Shown here: positions 16,756 to 24,685 of the stretch, in pieces
Layout of the letters: each line of letters begins with the position of its first letter
Position numbering within the stretch: position 1 is the stretch's first letter
Assembly (NCBI GenBank): GCA_016293845.1
Contig: JAEDDH010000012.1
Span: 1-64,000, forward strand
DNA length: 64,000 bases
DNA from: Bacteroidales bacterium
GTDB taxonomy: Bacteria > Bacteroidota > Bacteroidia > Bacteroidales > UBA3824
Direction: 5' to 3'
Notes under the pieces: generated by a model
Database searches by the model: none
What the model was told of the DNA's origin: nothing
What the model saw: the letters and a program-made list of their open reading frames with translations, nothing else
Program-made: the position numbers and the translations under genes

Positions 16756-17232
16756 ATGAAAATAAAATTATTGTTTGTTGGCTTATTGACGCTTGTATTG
16801 GCAGCTTGCAACCCAAACCGAGTTTTTGTAGAGCGCGTTACCATACCTAATATGGTGTGGCACATGGACTCTTTGGTTAATATTACAGTGCCTGTAGACG
16901 ATTCGGCGCAGTTTTATGATATTAAAATCGCCATCAGGAGCAATGTATATTTTCAATCGCGCAACCTTTGGCTTTTTATCAATACATATTCGCCCGACCA
17001 TGTTGTTGAGGTTGATACGCTTGAATGTATACTTGCCGATGAACAGGGACATACCACAGGCGACCCTGCACTTGATATCATCGATTATGAGATACCTTTT
17101 AAAACAGGCGTTAGATTTCCAACTACGGGCAACTATCGCTTTTCTATTCAACAAGGTATGCGTATGGAAAAACTTCCATGTATCGACGAGATAGGCATCA
17201 TAATGGATAAACATCCAAAATCAGATAAGTAA
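16756..17232 (+). CDS. gldH: Gliding motility lipoprotein GldH
   Basis: A 158-residue lipoprotein (MKIKLLFVGLLTLVLAAC, lipobox LAA-C). After the signal it reads NPNRVFVERVTIPNMVWHMDS and has conserved features of GldH-like proteins, including IRSNVYFQSRNLWLFI and a DYEIPFKTGVRFPTTGNYRFSIQQ C-terminal part. GldH was found in flavobacterial gliding, but homologues are widespread in non-gliding Bacteroidales and their role is unclear. The ATG at 16756 is fixed by the promoter and lipobox. trmB begins 1 bp after its stop, so the two are co-transcribed. Confidence 0.85.
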   Translation: MKIKLLFVGLLTLVLAACNPNRVFVERVTIPNMVWHMDSLVNITVPVDDSAQFYDIKIAIRSNVYFQSRNLWLFINTYSPDHVVEVDTLECILADEQGHTTGDPALDIIDYEIPFKTGVRFPTTGNYRFSIQQGMRMEKLPCIDEIGIIMDKHPKSDK

Positions 17233-17233
17233 A

Positions 17234-17941
17234 ATGTCGAAAAATAAACTTGCCAAATTTGCCGAAATGGCAGATTTTAAAAATGTTGTGCAACCAGACG
17301 ATGTTTCGTTTGACCGCACACCTTATATATTAAGAGGAAAATGGCGCGACGATTTTTTTCACAACGCCAACCCATTAACACTTGAACTCGGCTGTGGCAA
17401 AGGCGAATACACAGTGGGACTTGCCAAAAACAACCCTTCTGGCAACTATATTGGTATTGATATCAAAGGAGCCCGAATTTGGACAGGTGCTAAGTCGGCT
17501 TTGGAGCAAAATCTTGATAATGTGGGATTTCTGCGCACTAAAATTGATTTAATAGATAAGTTTTTTGACCAAGACGAAGTTTCAGAAATTTGGGTAACAT
17601 TTGCCGATCCGCAACCCAAAAAACAGAACAAACGTCTTACATCGGCATACTTTTTAAATCTTTATCGAAAAATTTGTGTCAACGGTGCTCGTATTCACTT
17701 AAAAACAGATAGTAGATTGTTGCATTTTTACACAAAGGCGTTGCTTGAAGCCAACGGCATTACCCCAGAGTTTGCCACCGACGATCTTTATGCTTCTGAT
17801 TTTAAGGGAGTAGCAGTGGATATTCAAACATTTTACGAAAAAATGTTTCTTGCCGAGGGTAAAAAGATTACCTATTTGACATTTTTGCTTGATAAGAACA
17901 AACCTGTGGTAGAAATTCCTAAGTTTGTAGAAGAACCTTAA
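17234..17941 (+). CDS. trmB: tRNA (guanosine(46)-N7)-methyltransferase TrmB
   Basis: A 235-residue SAM-dependent enzyme that makes m7G46 in the tRNA variable loop. Motifs: LELGCGKGEYTVGLA (about 52), YIGIDIKGARIW (about 75), and the family hallmark TFADPQPKKQNKRLTS (about 122). It starts 1 bp after gldH, and its stop overlaps the region before the next gene, implying a three-gene transcript gldH-trmB-endonuclease-fold protein. Confidence 0.95.
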   Translation: MSKNKLAKFAEMADFKNVVQPDDVSFDRTPYILRGKWRDDFFHNANPLTLELGCGKGEYTVGLAKNNPSGNYIGIDIKGARIWTGAKSALEQNLDNVGFLRTKIDLIDKFFDQDEVSEIWVTFADPQPKKQNKRLTSAYFLNLYRKICVNGARIHLKTDSRLLHFYTKALLEANGITPEFATDDLYASDFKGVAVDIQTFYEKMFLAEGKKITYLTFLLDKNKPVVEIPKFVEEP

Positions 17942-17954
17942 TGCAAATCCAGCA

Positions 17955-19097
17955 ATGGAAAACGAAGGCGAAAACCGCAGACATATTGTGTGGAGAATAC
18001 TTAGCCGTTGTAAACATTATATTACGGCGGTTTTGGTATTTGTTACATTGTTGTCGTATTCTGCAGTTTATATCAATCCAGAAGTGTTTCAGTTTCCGCA
18101 ATTTGTGGGAATGGCTTTCCCTTACATACTGGCTATTGATATTTTTTATATCATTGTGCTGCAGGTTTTTAAACGCAAAGCGGCTTTTATAGTGGCAGGC
18201 GTTGTGCTGCTTGGAATTGGATTTGTTCGCAATACGGTGCAGTTGAACCCTTCGGCATATTTTAGCAATGGCAACCGTAGTGGTTCAAATGATTCGGCTA
18301 TCAAAGTTATGTCGTTTAATGTTCGACTTTTAGATAGATACAATTGGATAGATAAAAAAGGCAACACTCGCGAACAGATTTTTAAATTTTTGGCTTTTCA
18401 ATCGCCTGATATAGTGTGTTTTCAGGAGTTTTACGCTCGTTATGCCGATAGTGTCAACAACGAAACCATCATCAGTAATGAATTGAATGCTTCATATATT
18501 GTTCACGATTATAATACCGACGAACATTGGCTAAAAACCGACAAGGGATATGTGATTTTTTCGCGGTTTAAACTCGAAAACCGCCGTTATATTATCGACA
18601 GTGCCAATCATATCAACGGTATTACTGCCGACGCTGTGGTGTATGGCAAGCGTATCCGCATTTTTAATATCCATTTAAAATCTATTCACTTGGGCTACGA
18701 CGATTATAGTTTTATTGATAGTCTCGACCATAAAAACAACAGCAAAAATTTTACAGGATTTAGAAATATTTACCAAAAAATAGGTTCTGCATATTCTGAA
18801 CGCTCTATGCAAGCTGCGGCAATAGATTCTATGATAAAAGCCTCGCCATATCCTGTGGTGGTTTGCGGAGATTTTAACGAGCCTCCAGTATCGTATTGCT
18901 ATCGGAAAGTAAGGGGCGATTTAGATGATGCGTTTTGCTCAAGCGGTACAGGGTTTGGTACTACTATGTCGTTGAAATTCTTAAAGTTTCGTATCGATTA
19001 TATTCTTCATTCGCCCGAATTGCAGTCGTGGGGATTTCAAACTCATCCTGAATATCTTTCTGATCATAACGCTATCAGCTGTTTTATCAAGCCATAG
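17955..19097 (+). CDS. Endonuclease/exonuclease/phosphatase family membrane protein
   Basis: A 380-residue protein with two or three N-terminal membrane helices (about 22-100) and a C-terminal domain of the DNase I-like EEP superfamily: VMSFNVRLLDRYNW, the metal-binding Glu in PDIVCFQEFY, then IRIFNIHLKS, VVVCGDFNEPP and a final LSDHNAISCF carrying the catalytic Asp-His. This architecture is common in Bacteroidetes; members act on phosphodiesters or phosphoesters, and the substrate here is unknown. The catalytic domain is predicted to lie on the outer face of the inner membrane. It is the last gene of the gldH-trmB run. Confidence 0.88.
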   Translation: MENEGENRRHIVWRILSRCKHYITAVLVFVTLLSYSAVYINPEVFQFPQFVGMAFPYILAIDIFYIIVLQVFKRKAAFIVAGVVLLGIGFVRNTVQLNPSAYFSNGNRSGSNDSAIKVMSFNVRLLDRYNWIDKKGNTREQIFKFLAFQSPDIVCFQEFYARYADSVNNETIISNELNASYIVHDYNTDEHWLKTDKGYVIFSRFKLENRRYIIDSANHINGITADAVVYGKRIRIFNIHLKSIHLGYDDYSFIDSLDHKNNSKNFTGFRNIYQKIGSAYSERSMQAAAIDSMIKASPYPVVVCGDFNEPPVSYCYRKVRGDLDDAFCSSGTGFGTTMSLKFLKFRIDYILHSPELQSWGFQTHPEYLSDHNAISCFIKP

Positions 19098-19099
19098 GT

Positions 19100-19951
19100 T
19101 TAATGCGAACACTCGTTGATGAACTTGAAAAAATCTTCGTACCACAAAGCTGCGGATTTATCCTCTGATTTTATACGTTCGGTTTTGATGCCGAATCCGT
19201 GTCCGCCTTCGTTGTATAGTTTGTAGTGATGTTTAACTGATGTTGCATTAAGTGAATCGTTGAATATCAATGCATTGTGATAATCAACAATAGGGTCGTC
19301 GGTGCAATTGATTACAAATATTGGAGGCATTTGATTATGTACGTGACGTTCGAGACTCATGCTGTCTTTGGTAGCCTCGGTATAATATTGCCTAAGTAGG
19401 TTTCTACGCGATTTTTTGTGCACATATCCGTCCTGCATGGTTATTACGGGGTAAATCATAATAGCAAAATCAGGACGGAAATAGTTTTTGGGTAAATTGT
19501 CGTCAAAAAGATTGTTGAAATCTTTGTCGAAATATATTGCAGACGTGCCGCTGAGGTGTCCTCCTGCCGAAAAACCGCAGACTCCAAGAGTGTCGTAGGT
19601 TTGATACATTGTTTTGATGTAGTTGATAGCCATTTGTAAATCTTGAATTTGCGATGGATAACAGTTGCCACGCATTCCACGACGATAAATAAGCACATAA
19701 CAATCGTAACCATATTTGTTGAATAATCGTGCTGGTGAAAAACCTTCGTTTTCTTTTGCTAAATAACAGTAACTACCTCCGGGACAAAATATTATGGCTT
19801 TGTTGCTTTGCTTTTCGCCGGCAGGCATAGGGTAGAGGCGCACAGCTTTTTTGCGAAAATCTTCGGGGTGTTTTCCCCATAATTGTATGTATTCTTGTGC
19901 GTTAAGATTTGCCGAAACAAAAATTGCTATTAATATAATAAGGTGTCGCAT
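19100..19951 (-). CDS. Secreted alpha/beta hydrolase, probable carbohydrate esterase
   Basis: A 283-residue protein with a signal peptide (MRHLIILIAIFVSANLNA) and an alpha/beta-hydrolase fold. The oxyanion region is CPGGSYCYLA, the nucleophile elbow GFSAGGHL (Ser about 129), the acid INCTDDPIVDY and the catalytic His in EGGHGFGI. This set resembles secreted acetyl-xylan-type esterases. Substrate cannot be told from sequence. It is the third gene of a minus-strand operon after manA and the MMPL fusion, beginning 3 bp after the latter's stop. Confidence 0.85.
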   Translation of the reverse strand: MRHLIILIAIFVSANLNAQEYIQLWGKHPEDFRKKAVRLYPMPAGEKQSNKAIIFCPGGSYCYLAKENEGFSPARLFNKYGYDCYVLIYRRGMRGNCYPSQIQDLQMAINYIKTMYQTYDTLGVCGFSAGGHLSGTSAIYFDKDFNNLFDDNLPKNYFRPDFAIMIYPVITMQDGYVHKKSRRNLLRQYYTEATKDSMSLERHVHNQMPPIFVINCTDDPIVDYHNALIFNDSLNATSVKHHYKLYNEGGHGFGIKTERIKSEDKSAALWYEDFFKFINECSH

Positions 19952-19954
19952 GGT

Positions 19955-22900
19955 TTATCCGATATACTTTAAGTTTGGTGGAACAGACACGCAGTTTTTG
20001 GCAACGAGAATCTTGTCGGGGTCGGGATCCGAAGCTCTAACCTCAGTTTCGGGATGAACAAGAGCAAACATAAGAGCGATTTCGCCGTAGCCACAGTTGT
20101 CAATATGCTTGGTTGAGCCCTCAAAAGTATCAATATATTCGAGATTGCCGTTGAGATTCTTTTTTACTGTATTGGCAATTTCACTTCCCTTGTAAAGATA
20201 GTTGTGAAACACCAGCTGTCGGTAAAAATCGGTATTTTGATGCCGCTTGTGCATATCTTCCAAACGGTTGATGATATGATGTCGAAAATTTCGAGCGGTT
20301 TCCAAAGTGGTGTCTGCCATTAGAGGATCGTCTTGAGTAAAACGTTTTCCAATTTCTAACACCATTTTGCCGGGGTTTACAATCAAACTGCCTTTTTTGA
20401 AAATGAGATTGAGTCCGAGCAAAACCACAGGCACTATATCGAGGTTGAGTTGTTTTGCCAAATAGAATGCGCCTTGATGAAAACGGTGAACTTGTCCGTT
20501 GTTTGAGCGTGTTCCTTCAGGGAAAATCACAATAGAATATCCCTGAGCTACAAGCGGTTTGAATTTTTCTGTGAGCACATCGTAACCAAGAGACGAAGGG
20601 TAAAAATCTGCTTTTTTGAGAAAACTGCCGTAGATAAAGTTTTTTTGCTGAGCGTCGTTGGTGAGAAAAAGGATTTTCTTTGCGAGGCTCTTGATAGCGA
20701 GAATGTCAAAACTGCTTTGATGATTGGCAATTATGAGCGATGGTTTAGAAAAATGTTCGCCGTGTGGGTTTGAAACTTCAAATTTTACGCGTGGAGCCTT
20801 GTATATCATTTGCACATATCGGTGCATTTGAGAGTGTATTTTGTCGCGGTTTTTTACAAAAATGGTGTAGACGCGCATCAAAATGCATATCCACAAAAAC
20901 TTGAGAAAATAAAACAGCGAATTTGCCATACTTCTAAACGTGTATGGAAATATTCGAGGAGTGCCGTTGCGCTCTTTTACCAAAAAGTTGTAGAGCATCG
21001 GTGGAAAAATATACGCTGACGCCACCACAGAAAACATTCCTATAACTACCACAATGCCAAGACTTTTCATTGCAGGATGCTGAGCAAACACAAGTGAACC
21101 AATACCAACGAACATAATCAGCGATGATATAGCCACGCTACTTTTAAATGAATCGAGCACCTTGCGTCCGCGCGAATGTTCGTAGATAAGTCCTTCGGTG
21201 ATAAAAACGGTGTAGTCGTCGCCCTGACCAAAAATAAACGTTGCGAGGATAATGTTGACAATATTGAAACTGATTCCACAGATATACATTATGCCAAGAA
21301 TCCAAAACCAACTGATTGTGAGCGGAATAAACGATATAATACTGAGTTCTGCCCTTCCAAACGATATGGTTAAAAACACAAAAACTATAAAACCTGCCGA
21401 AAATAGCACAAAATTGAAATTGTCGCTAAGACTTTCGGTAAGTGTTTGCGACACAATGCGTTCGTCAAAGGCTGTGATGTTGGGGTCGATATTGGCAAAA
21501 CATTCTGTAACGTTTTTAGCCATATCGGGTTTAACTCGCAGAATAGTGATAACTGCCGCGCCCGACGAATCTTCGTTGATGTAACCTCCTGCACCTGTGT
21601 TGATTATAGGTTCAAAAAACGCTAAGTCCTTAACAGAAAATGTATCTGAAAGTATCTTTGCCGCTTTGTTGAAATAATTTTTGTTGAGATTATGTTGTTC
21701 GGCATGATAATCAGTAAGATGGATAATCGAATCTCGGTAATTGGTTGTAAATGAGTTCCATTGATTGATGCGTTGCTGCTGCATTTGTTTCGATGGAACA
21801 AAATTGCCAATACCAGAAACTTTTAATATTGTTTTGGATTTGAGAAGACTGTCGGCTATTGGTGCTGCTTTTTCGTAGCGTTGAAGTGCCTCTTCGATGT
21901 TGTTTCCTGTGGTGGCAACATAAACCGACACCGCACTGTCGCTGTTGAGCATTCCAAAAGTATGATTGGCTTCGGAGCGAAGGTCAGGGGTCATATAGTT
22001 TAGACGACTCATATCGCCGTCAAACTTTGTGTTGGTGCTAAGCCACACAAGCACAGGGGTGATTATCAAAACGGGTATTATTACATATTTTTTTTGCAAA
22101 AAATTGAAATTCAGATTAATACCACGTTTTGTAGATTCTTTTTCTGTGTCTATCTTTTTTACCAAATGCGGACAAAAAACTAATGTGAACAATATGGCTG
22201 CAATTAGCAAAAGACCTCCAGCAAAACCTAAATCACGAAGTGCTGGACTGTCGGCAAATACCAACGCAAGAAAAGCTGCTACAGTAGTAACGTTTCCAGT
22301 AATTAGTGGCGCTGTTATCTCCCTGATATTTTGCTCCATATCGCCGCTATGGTAATAATGCGTTATAAAATGTAGCGGATAATTAGCTGCTATGCCCGTA
22401 AACACTGCGCAAATGCCAAGAGCTATTACCGAAATGCCTCCAAACACTATCCACGACATAGCAGCAGCTGCGGCAAATCCAAACACGAGTGTTGCGCCCA
22501 TTACCAAAAGGTTGCGTATGTTTCGTATTGAAAACCACAGTATTAGCAAAATAAGTATAATAGAAAATACCGAAGTAATGAGCGAATCTTTTTTGATTTG
22601 AGCTGCATTGCACACGGCAATTACCGGCGGACCAAAAATTGTAACCTCTGTATCGGGATATATTTTTTGAAAATCATCGGCTGCATTTTGCATAATATTA
22701 ACAATCTGTGCGTTAACGCCGCTTTCGCTCATTCCAGTAGGTGAATCAAAAAATATTACACCCCGTTTCATTTCGGGCTCCATTATGTAGCCGTTGTAAA
22801 TTTGATAACCTCCTGCCGGCTTAAAGTTTTGTAAATCAGATAATACGCTTACAAACATTCCGAGAGGGTCGTTTTGTACCACATTTTTTACATATCCCGG

Positions 22901-23395
22901 AGCAGGTGATTGCAGAATAGTTTTATCGGTTTGTATAGCTTTTTGAGCGTGTTGAGGCGTTAAACACGAATCTGTTGCAAACTTAAAGTTCTGACCACTA
23001 ACAAACAGAGGTATATTTTCTTGAACAAATTTAGCTGTTGCGTTGATTGCATTTTCGTTGTTGCGGGCTTTAATATCAGCCACAAGCGGTGATCCTGTTT
23101 TTTTGAGATAGTTGGCAAAAATATCCATTCGGCGTGTAAGTGAGTCGGGCGTGTAAGTGCTATCTTTTTGCTTGATATATATGAAGATACGCGAATTGCC
23201 AGCTGCAATACCAATAAATTTCGACACCTTTGAATAACCGCTTTTTTGGGGAAGAAAATCCGAAATGTCTTCTCTAAAATTGAGCCTCGAAGCACATAAA
23301 GCAGCCACTGTGCATGCCAGCAGCAATAGTATCGCGGTAAGTGTTTTACGCTTGCCGAGATACCTATATAATTTTATAAAAAAACGTGTTAGCAT
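19955..23395 (-). CDS. MMPL/RND-type exporter fused to PlsC acyltransferase and methyltransferase-like domain
   Basis: A 1146-residue three-part protein. Residues about 1-790 form an MMPL/RND-like transporter with twelve or so membrane helices and two large extracytoplasmic loops. Residues about 860-1030 form a PlsC/1-acylglycerol-3-phosphate acyltransferase domain with NHQSSFD (the NHx4D motif, about 891) and FPEGTRS (about 958). The last 100 residues resemble a truncated class I methyltransferase: IDNCGYGEIALMF near 1101 matches the SAM-binding Gly motif and ASDPDPDKI the following acidic strand. Similar fusions occur in Bacteroidetes aryl-polyene/flexirubin-type loci, suggesting acylation and export of a lipid or pigment. 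The ATG at 23395 is preferred because upstream codons overlap manA and lack a membrane start. Confidence 0.85.
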   Translation of the reverse strand: MLTRFFIKLYRYLGKRKTLTAILLLLACTVAALCASRLNFREDISDFLPQKSGYSKVSKFIGIAAGNSRIFIYIKQKDSTYTPDSLTRRMDIFANYLKKTGSPLVADIKARNNENAINATAKFVQENIPLFVSGQNFKFATDSCLTPQHAQKAIQTDKTILQSPAPGYVKNVVQNDPLGMFVSVLSDLQNFKPAGGYQIYNGYIMEPEMKRGVIFFDSPTGMSESGVNAQIVNIMQNAADDFQKIYPDTEVTIFGPPVIAVCNAAQIKKDSLITSVFSIILILLILWFSIRNIRNLLVMGATLVFGFAAAAAMSWIVFGGISVIALGICAVFTGIAANYPLHFITHYYHSGDMEQNIREITAPLITGNVTTVAAFLALVFADSPALRDLGFAGGLLLIAAILFTLVFCPHLVKKIDTEKESTKRGINLNFNFLQKKYVIIPVLIITPVLVWLSTNTKFDGDMSRLNYMTPDLRSEANHTFGMLNSDSAVSVYVATTGNNIEEALQRYEKAAPIADSLLKSKTILKVSGIGNFVPSKQMQQQRINQWNSFTTNYRDSIIHLTDYHAEQHNLNKNYFNKAAKILSDTFSVKDLAFFEPIINTGAGGYINEDSSGAAVITILRVKPDMAKNVTECFANIDPNITAFDERIVSQTLTESLSDNFNFVLFSAGFIVFVFLTISFGRAELSIISFIPLTISWFWILGIMYICGISFNIVNIILATFIFGQGDDYTVFITEGLIYEHSRGRKVLDSFKSSVAISSLIMFVGIGSLVFAQHPAMKSLGIVVVIGMFSVVASAYIFPPMLYNFLVKERNGTPRIFPYTFRSMANSLFYFLKFLWICILMRVYTIFVKNRDKIHSQMHRYVQMIYKAPRVKFEVSNPHGEHFSKPSLIIANHQSSFDILAIKSLAKKILFLTNDAQQKNFIYGSFLKKADFYPSSLGYDVLTEKFKPLVAQGYSIVIFPEGTRSNNGQVHRFHQGAFYLAKQLNLDIVPVVLLGLNLIFKKGSLIVNPGKMVLEIGKRFTQDDPLMADTTLETARNFRHHIINRLEDMHKRHQNTDFYRQLVFHNYLYKGSEIANTVKKNLNGNLEYIDTFEGSTKHIDNCGYGEIALMFALVHPETEVRASDPDPDKILVAKNCVSVPPNLKYIG

Positions 23396-23412
23396 CAGCG
23401 CCGAAATACCTC

Positions 23413-24414
23413 TTAATTGTTGTTGTCTATCTTGATATATACCTCTAAAAGTTTGGCGCTGCCTTGCGGGAAAAAACTTAAGTTTTTGATAACTGCAGGA
23501 ATAAGCACCGTTTCGCCACAAACAAGGTCTACGCTTTCGCCTTTGTCGCCATATTCAATTCGGCAACTACCCTCCACACATATATATATTATAAAGGAGT
23601 CGATTTCGGGAAAATCGCGTTCAATAGGCATATCGAGTTCAAAAATATTGGTTGTAAAGTATTTACAATCAATAATATTGACCTCTGTGTTTTTTTTAGG
23701 AGTGTATTTTTGCTTGCTATTGCTTACACATTCAAAATCCAAAGCGTCAACGGCAAGTTCGGTATGCAGTTCGCGCAAGTTGCCATCGTCGTCGCGACGG
23801 TTGTAGTCAAAAATTCGGTATGTAATATCGCTTGATTGCTGCACTTCTAACAAAAGAACCCCCTTGCCAATAGCGTGAACGCAGCCCGGCGGCACAAAAA
23901 ACACATCGCCCTCTTTTACGTCAAGGATGTTGAGCTTATTATGCACACTGCCATTTTCTACGGCTGTAACGTATTCATCTTTAGTTATTTTGTTGTTGAA
24001 TCCCACTATAAGGCTTGAATCTTTTTCGGCGTGAACCACATACCACATTTCGGTTTTCCCAGGGCAATTGTGGCGTTGCCAAGCAAGGTTGTCATCGGGA
24101 TGCACTTGTACCGAAAGGTCGTCGGTAGCATCGATAAATTTAACCAATAGCGGAAAATAGTCGCCAAAGGTTTCGTAAACCGAGTCGCCCACAAGGTCGC
24201 CCATGTAAACTTCTACCAACTCGTCGAGACTATTGCCTTTCAAAAATCCGTTGCTAACCACCGACACCGAGTTGGGCACATCGCTAACCTCCCAACTTTC
24301 GCCGCAATGTCCTGGCAAACCGTGACGATTGAATAGTTTTTCAAATTTGTTTCCACCCCATATTCTCGTCTTGTAGACTGGAGAAAATTTTAGCGGGTAT
24401 AAAATATTGCTCAT
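23413..24414 (-). CDS. manA: Mannose-6-phosphate isomerase, class I
   Basis: A 333-residue cupin-type enzyme interconverting mannose 6-phosphate and fructose 6-phosphate, feeding GDP-mannose synthesis. Visible features: FSPVYKTRIWGGNKFEKLF at the start, the Zn-binding VQVHPDDNLAWQ and PGKTEMWYVV, then FFVPPGCVHAIGKG and VQQSSDITYRIFDYNR. It is the short bacterial class I form. The ATG at 24414 is preferred because the extension upstream lacks family similarity. It heads a three-gene minus-strand run, 17 bp before the MMPL fusion. Confidence 0.93.
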   Translation of the reverse strand: MSNILYPLKFSPVYKTRIWGGNKFEKLFNRHGLPGHCGESWEVSDVPNSVSVVSNGFLKGNSLDELVEVYMGDLVGDSVYETFGDYFPLLVKFIDATDDLSVQVHPDDNLAWQRHNCPGKTEMWYVVHAEKDSSLIVGFNNKITKDEYVTAVENGSVHNKLNILDVKEGDVFFVPPGCVHAIGKGVLLLEVQQSSDITYRIFDYNRRDDDGNLRELHTELAVDALDFECVSNSKQKYTPKKNTEVNIIDCKYFTTNIFELDMPIERDFPEIDSFIIYICVEGSCRIEYGDKGESVDLVCGETVLIPAVIKNLSFFPQGSAKLLEVYIKIDNNN

Positions 24415-24685
24415 TATATTAATGCAGAAAATTTTTATATTCGGTACTAAATTTGTATGTTTGCAAACAATAGCAAACAAAAAACGGGTCAAAAGTAATC
24501 CTTTTTTCCCGAATTACATAACATTAAAAGACATTATTAATAAAAATGTCGGGTTATTATGCTATTACACAAAGAATTAGAAATAAAAATTTTTCTTTTA
24601 AATAATTTTGACATTAATTTAAAATTTTATAATTTTAGTAGCCTATATTTTAGGTATAGTGGACTGAAAAACAAAGTTGAAATTT
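24415..24685. other. Divergent intergenic region between manA and the sensor gene
   Basis: AT-rich spacer with a TTTGCAAA palindrome near 24462 and long A/T runs. TATATTTT at about 24646 is a near-match to the -7 consensus for the rightward gene; no well-formed promoter was found for manA. Confidence 0.4.
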
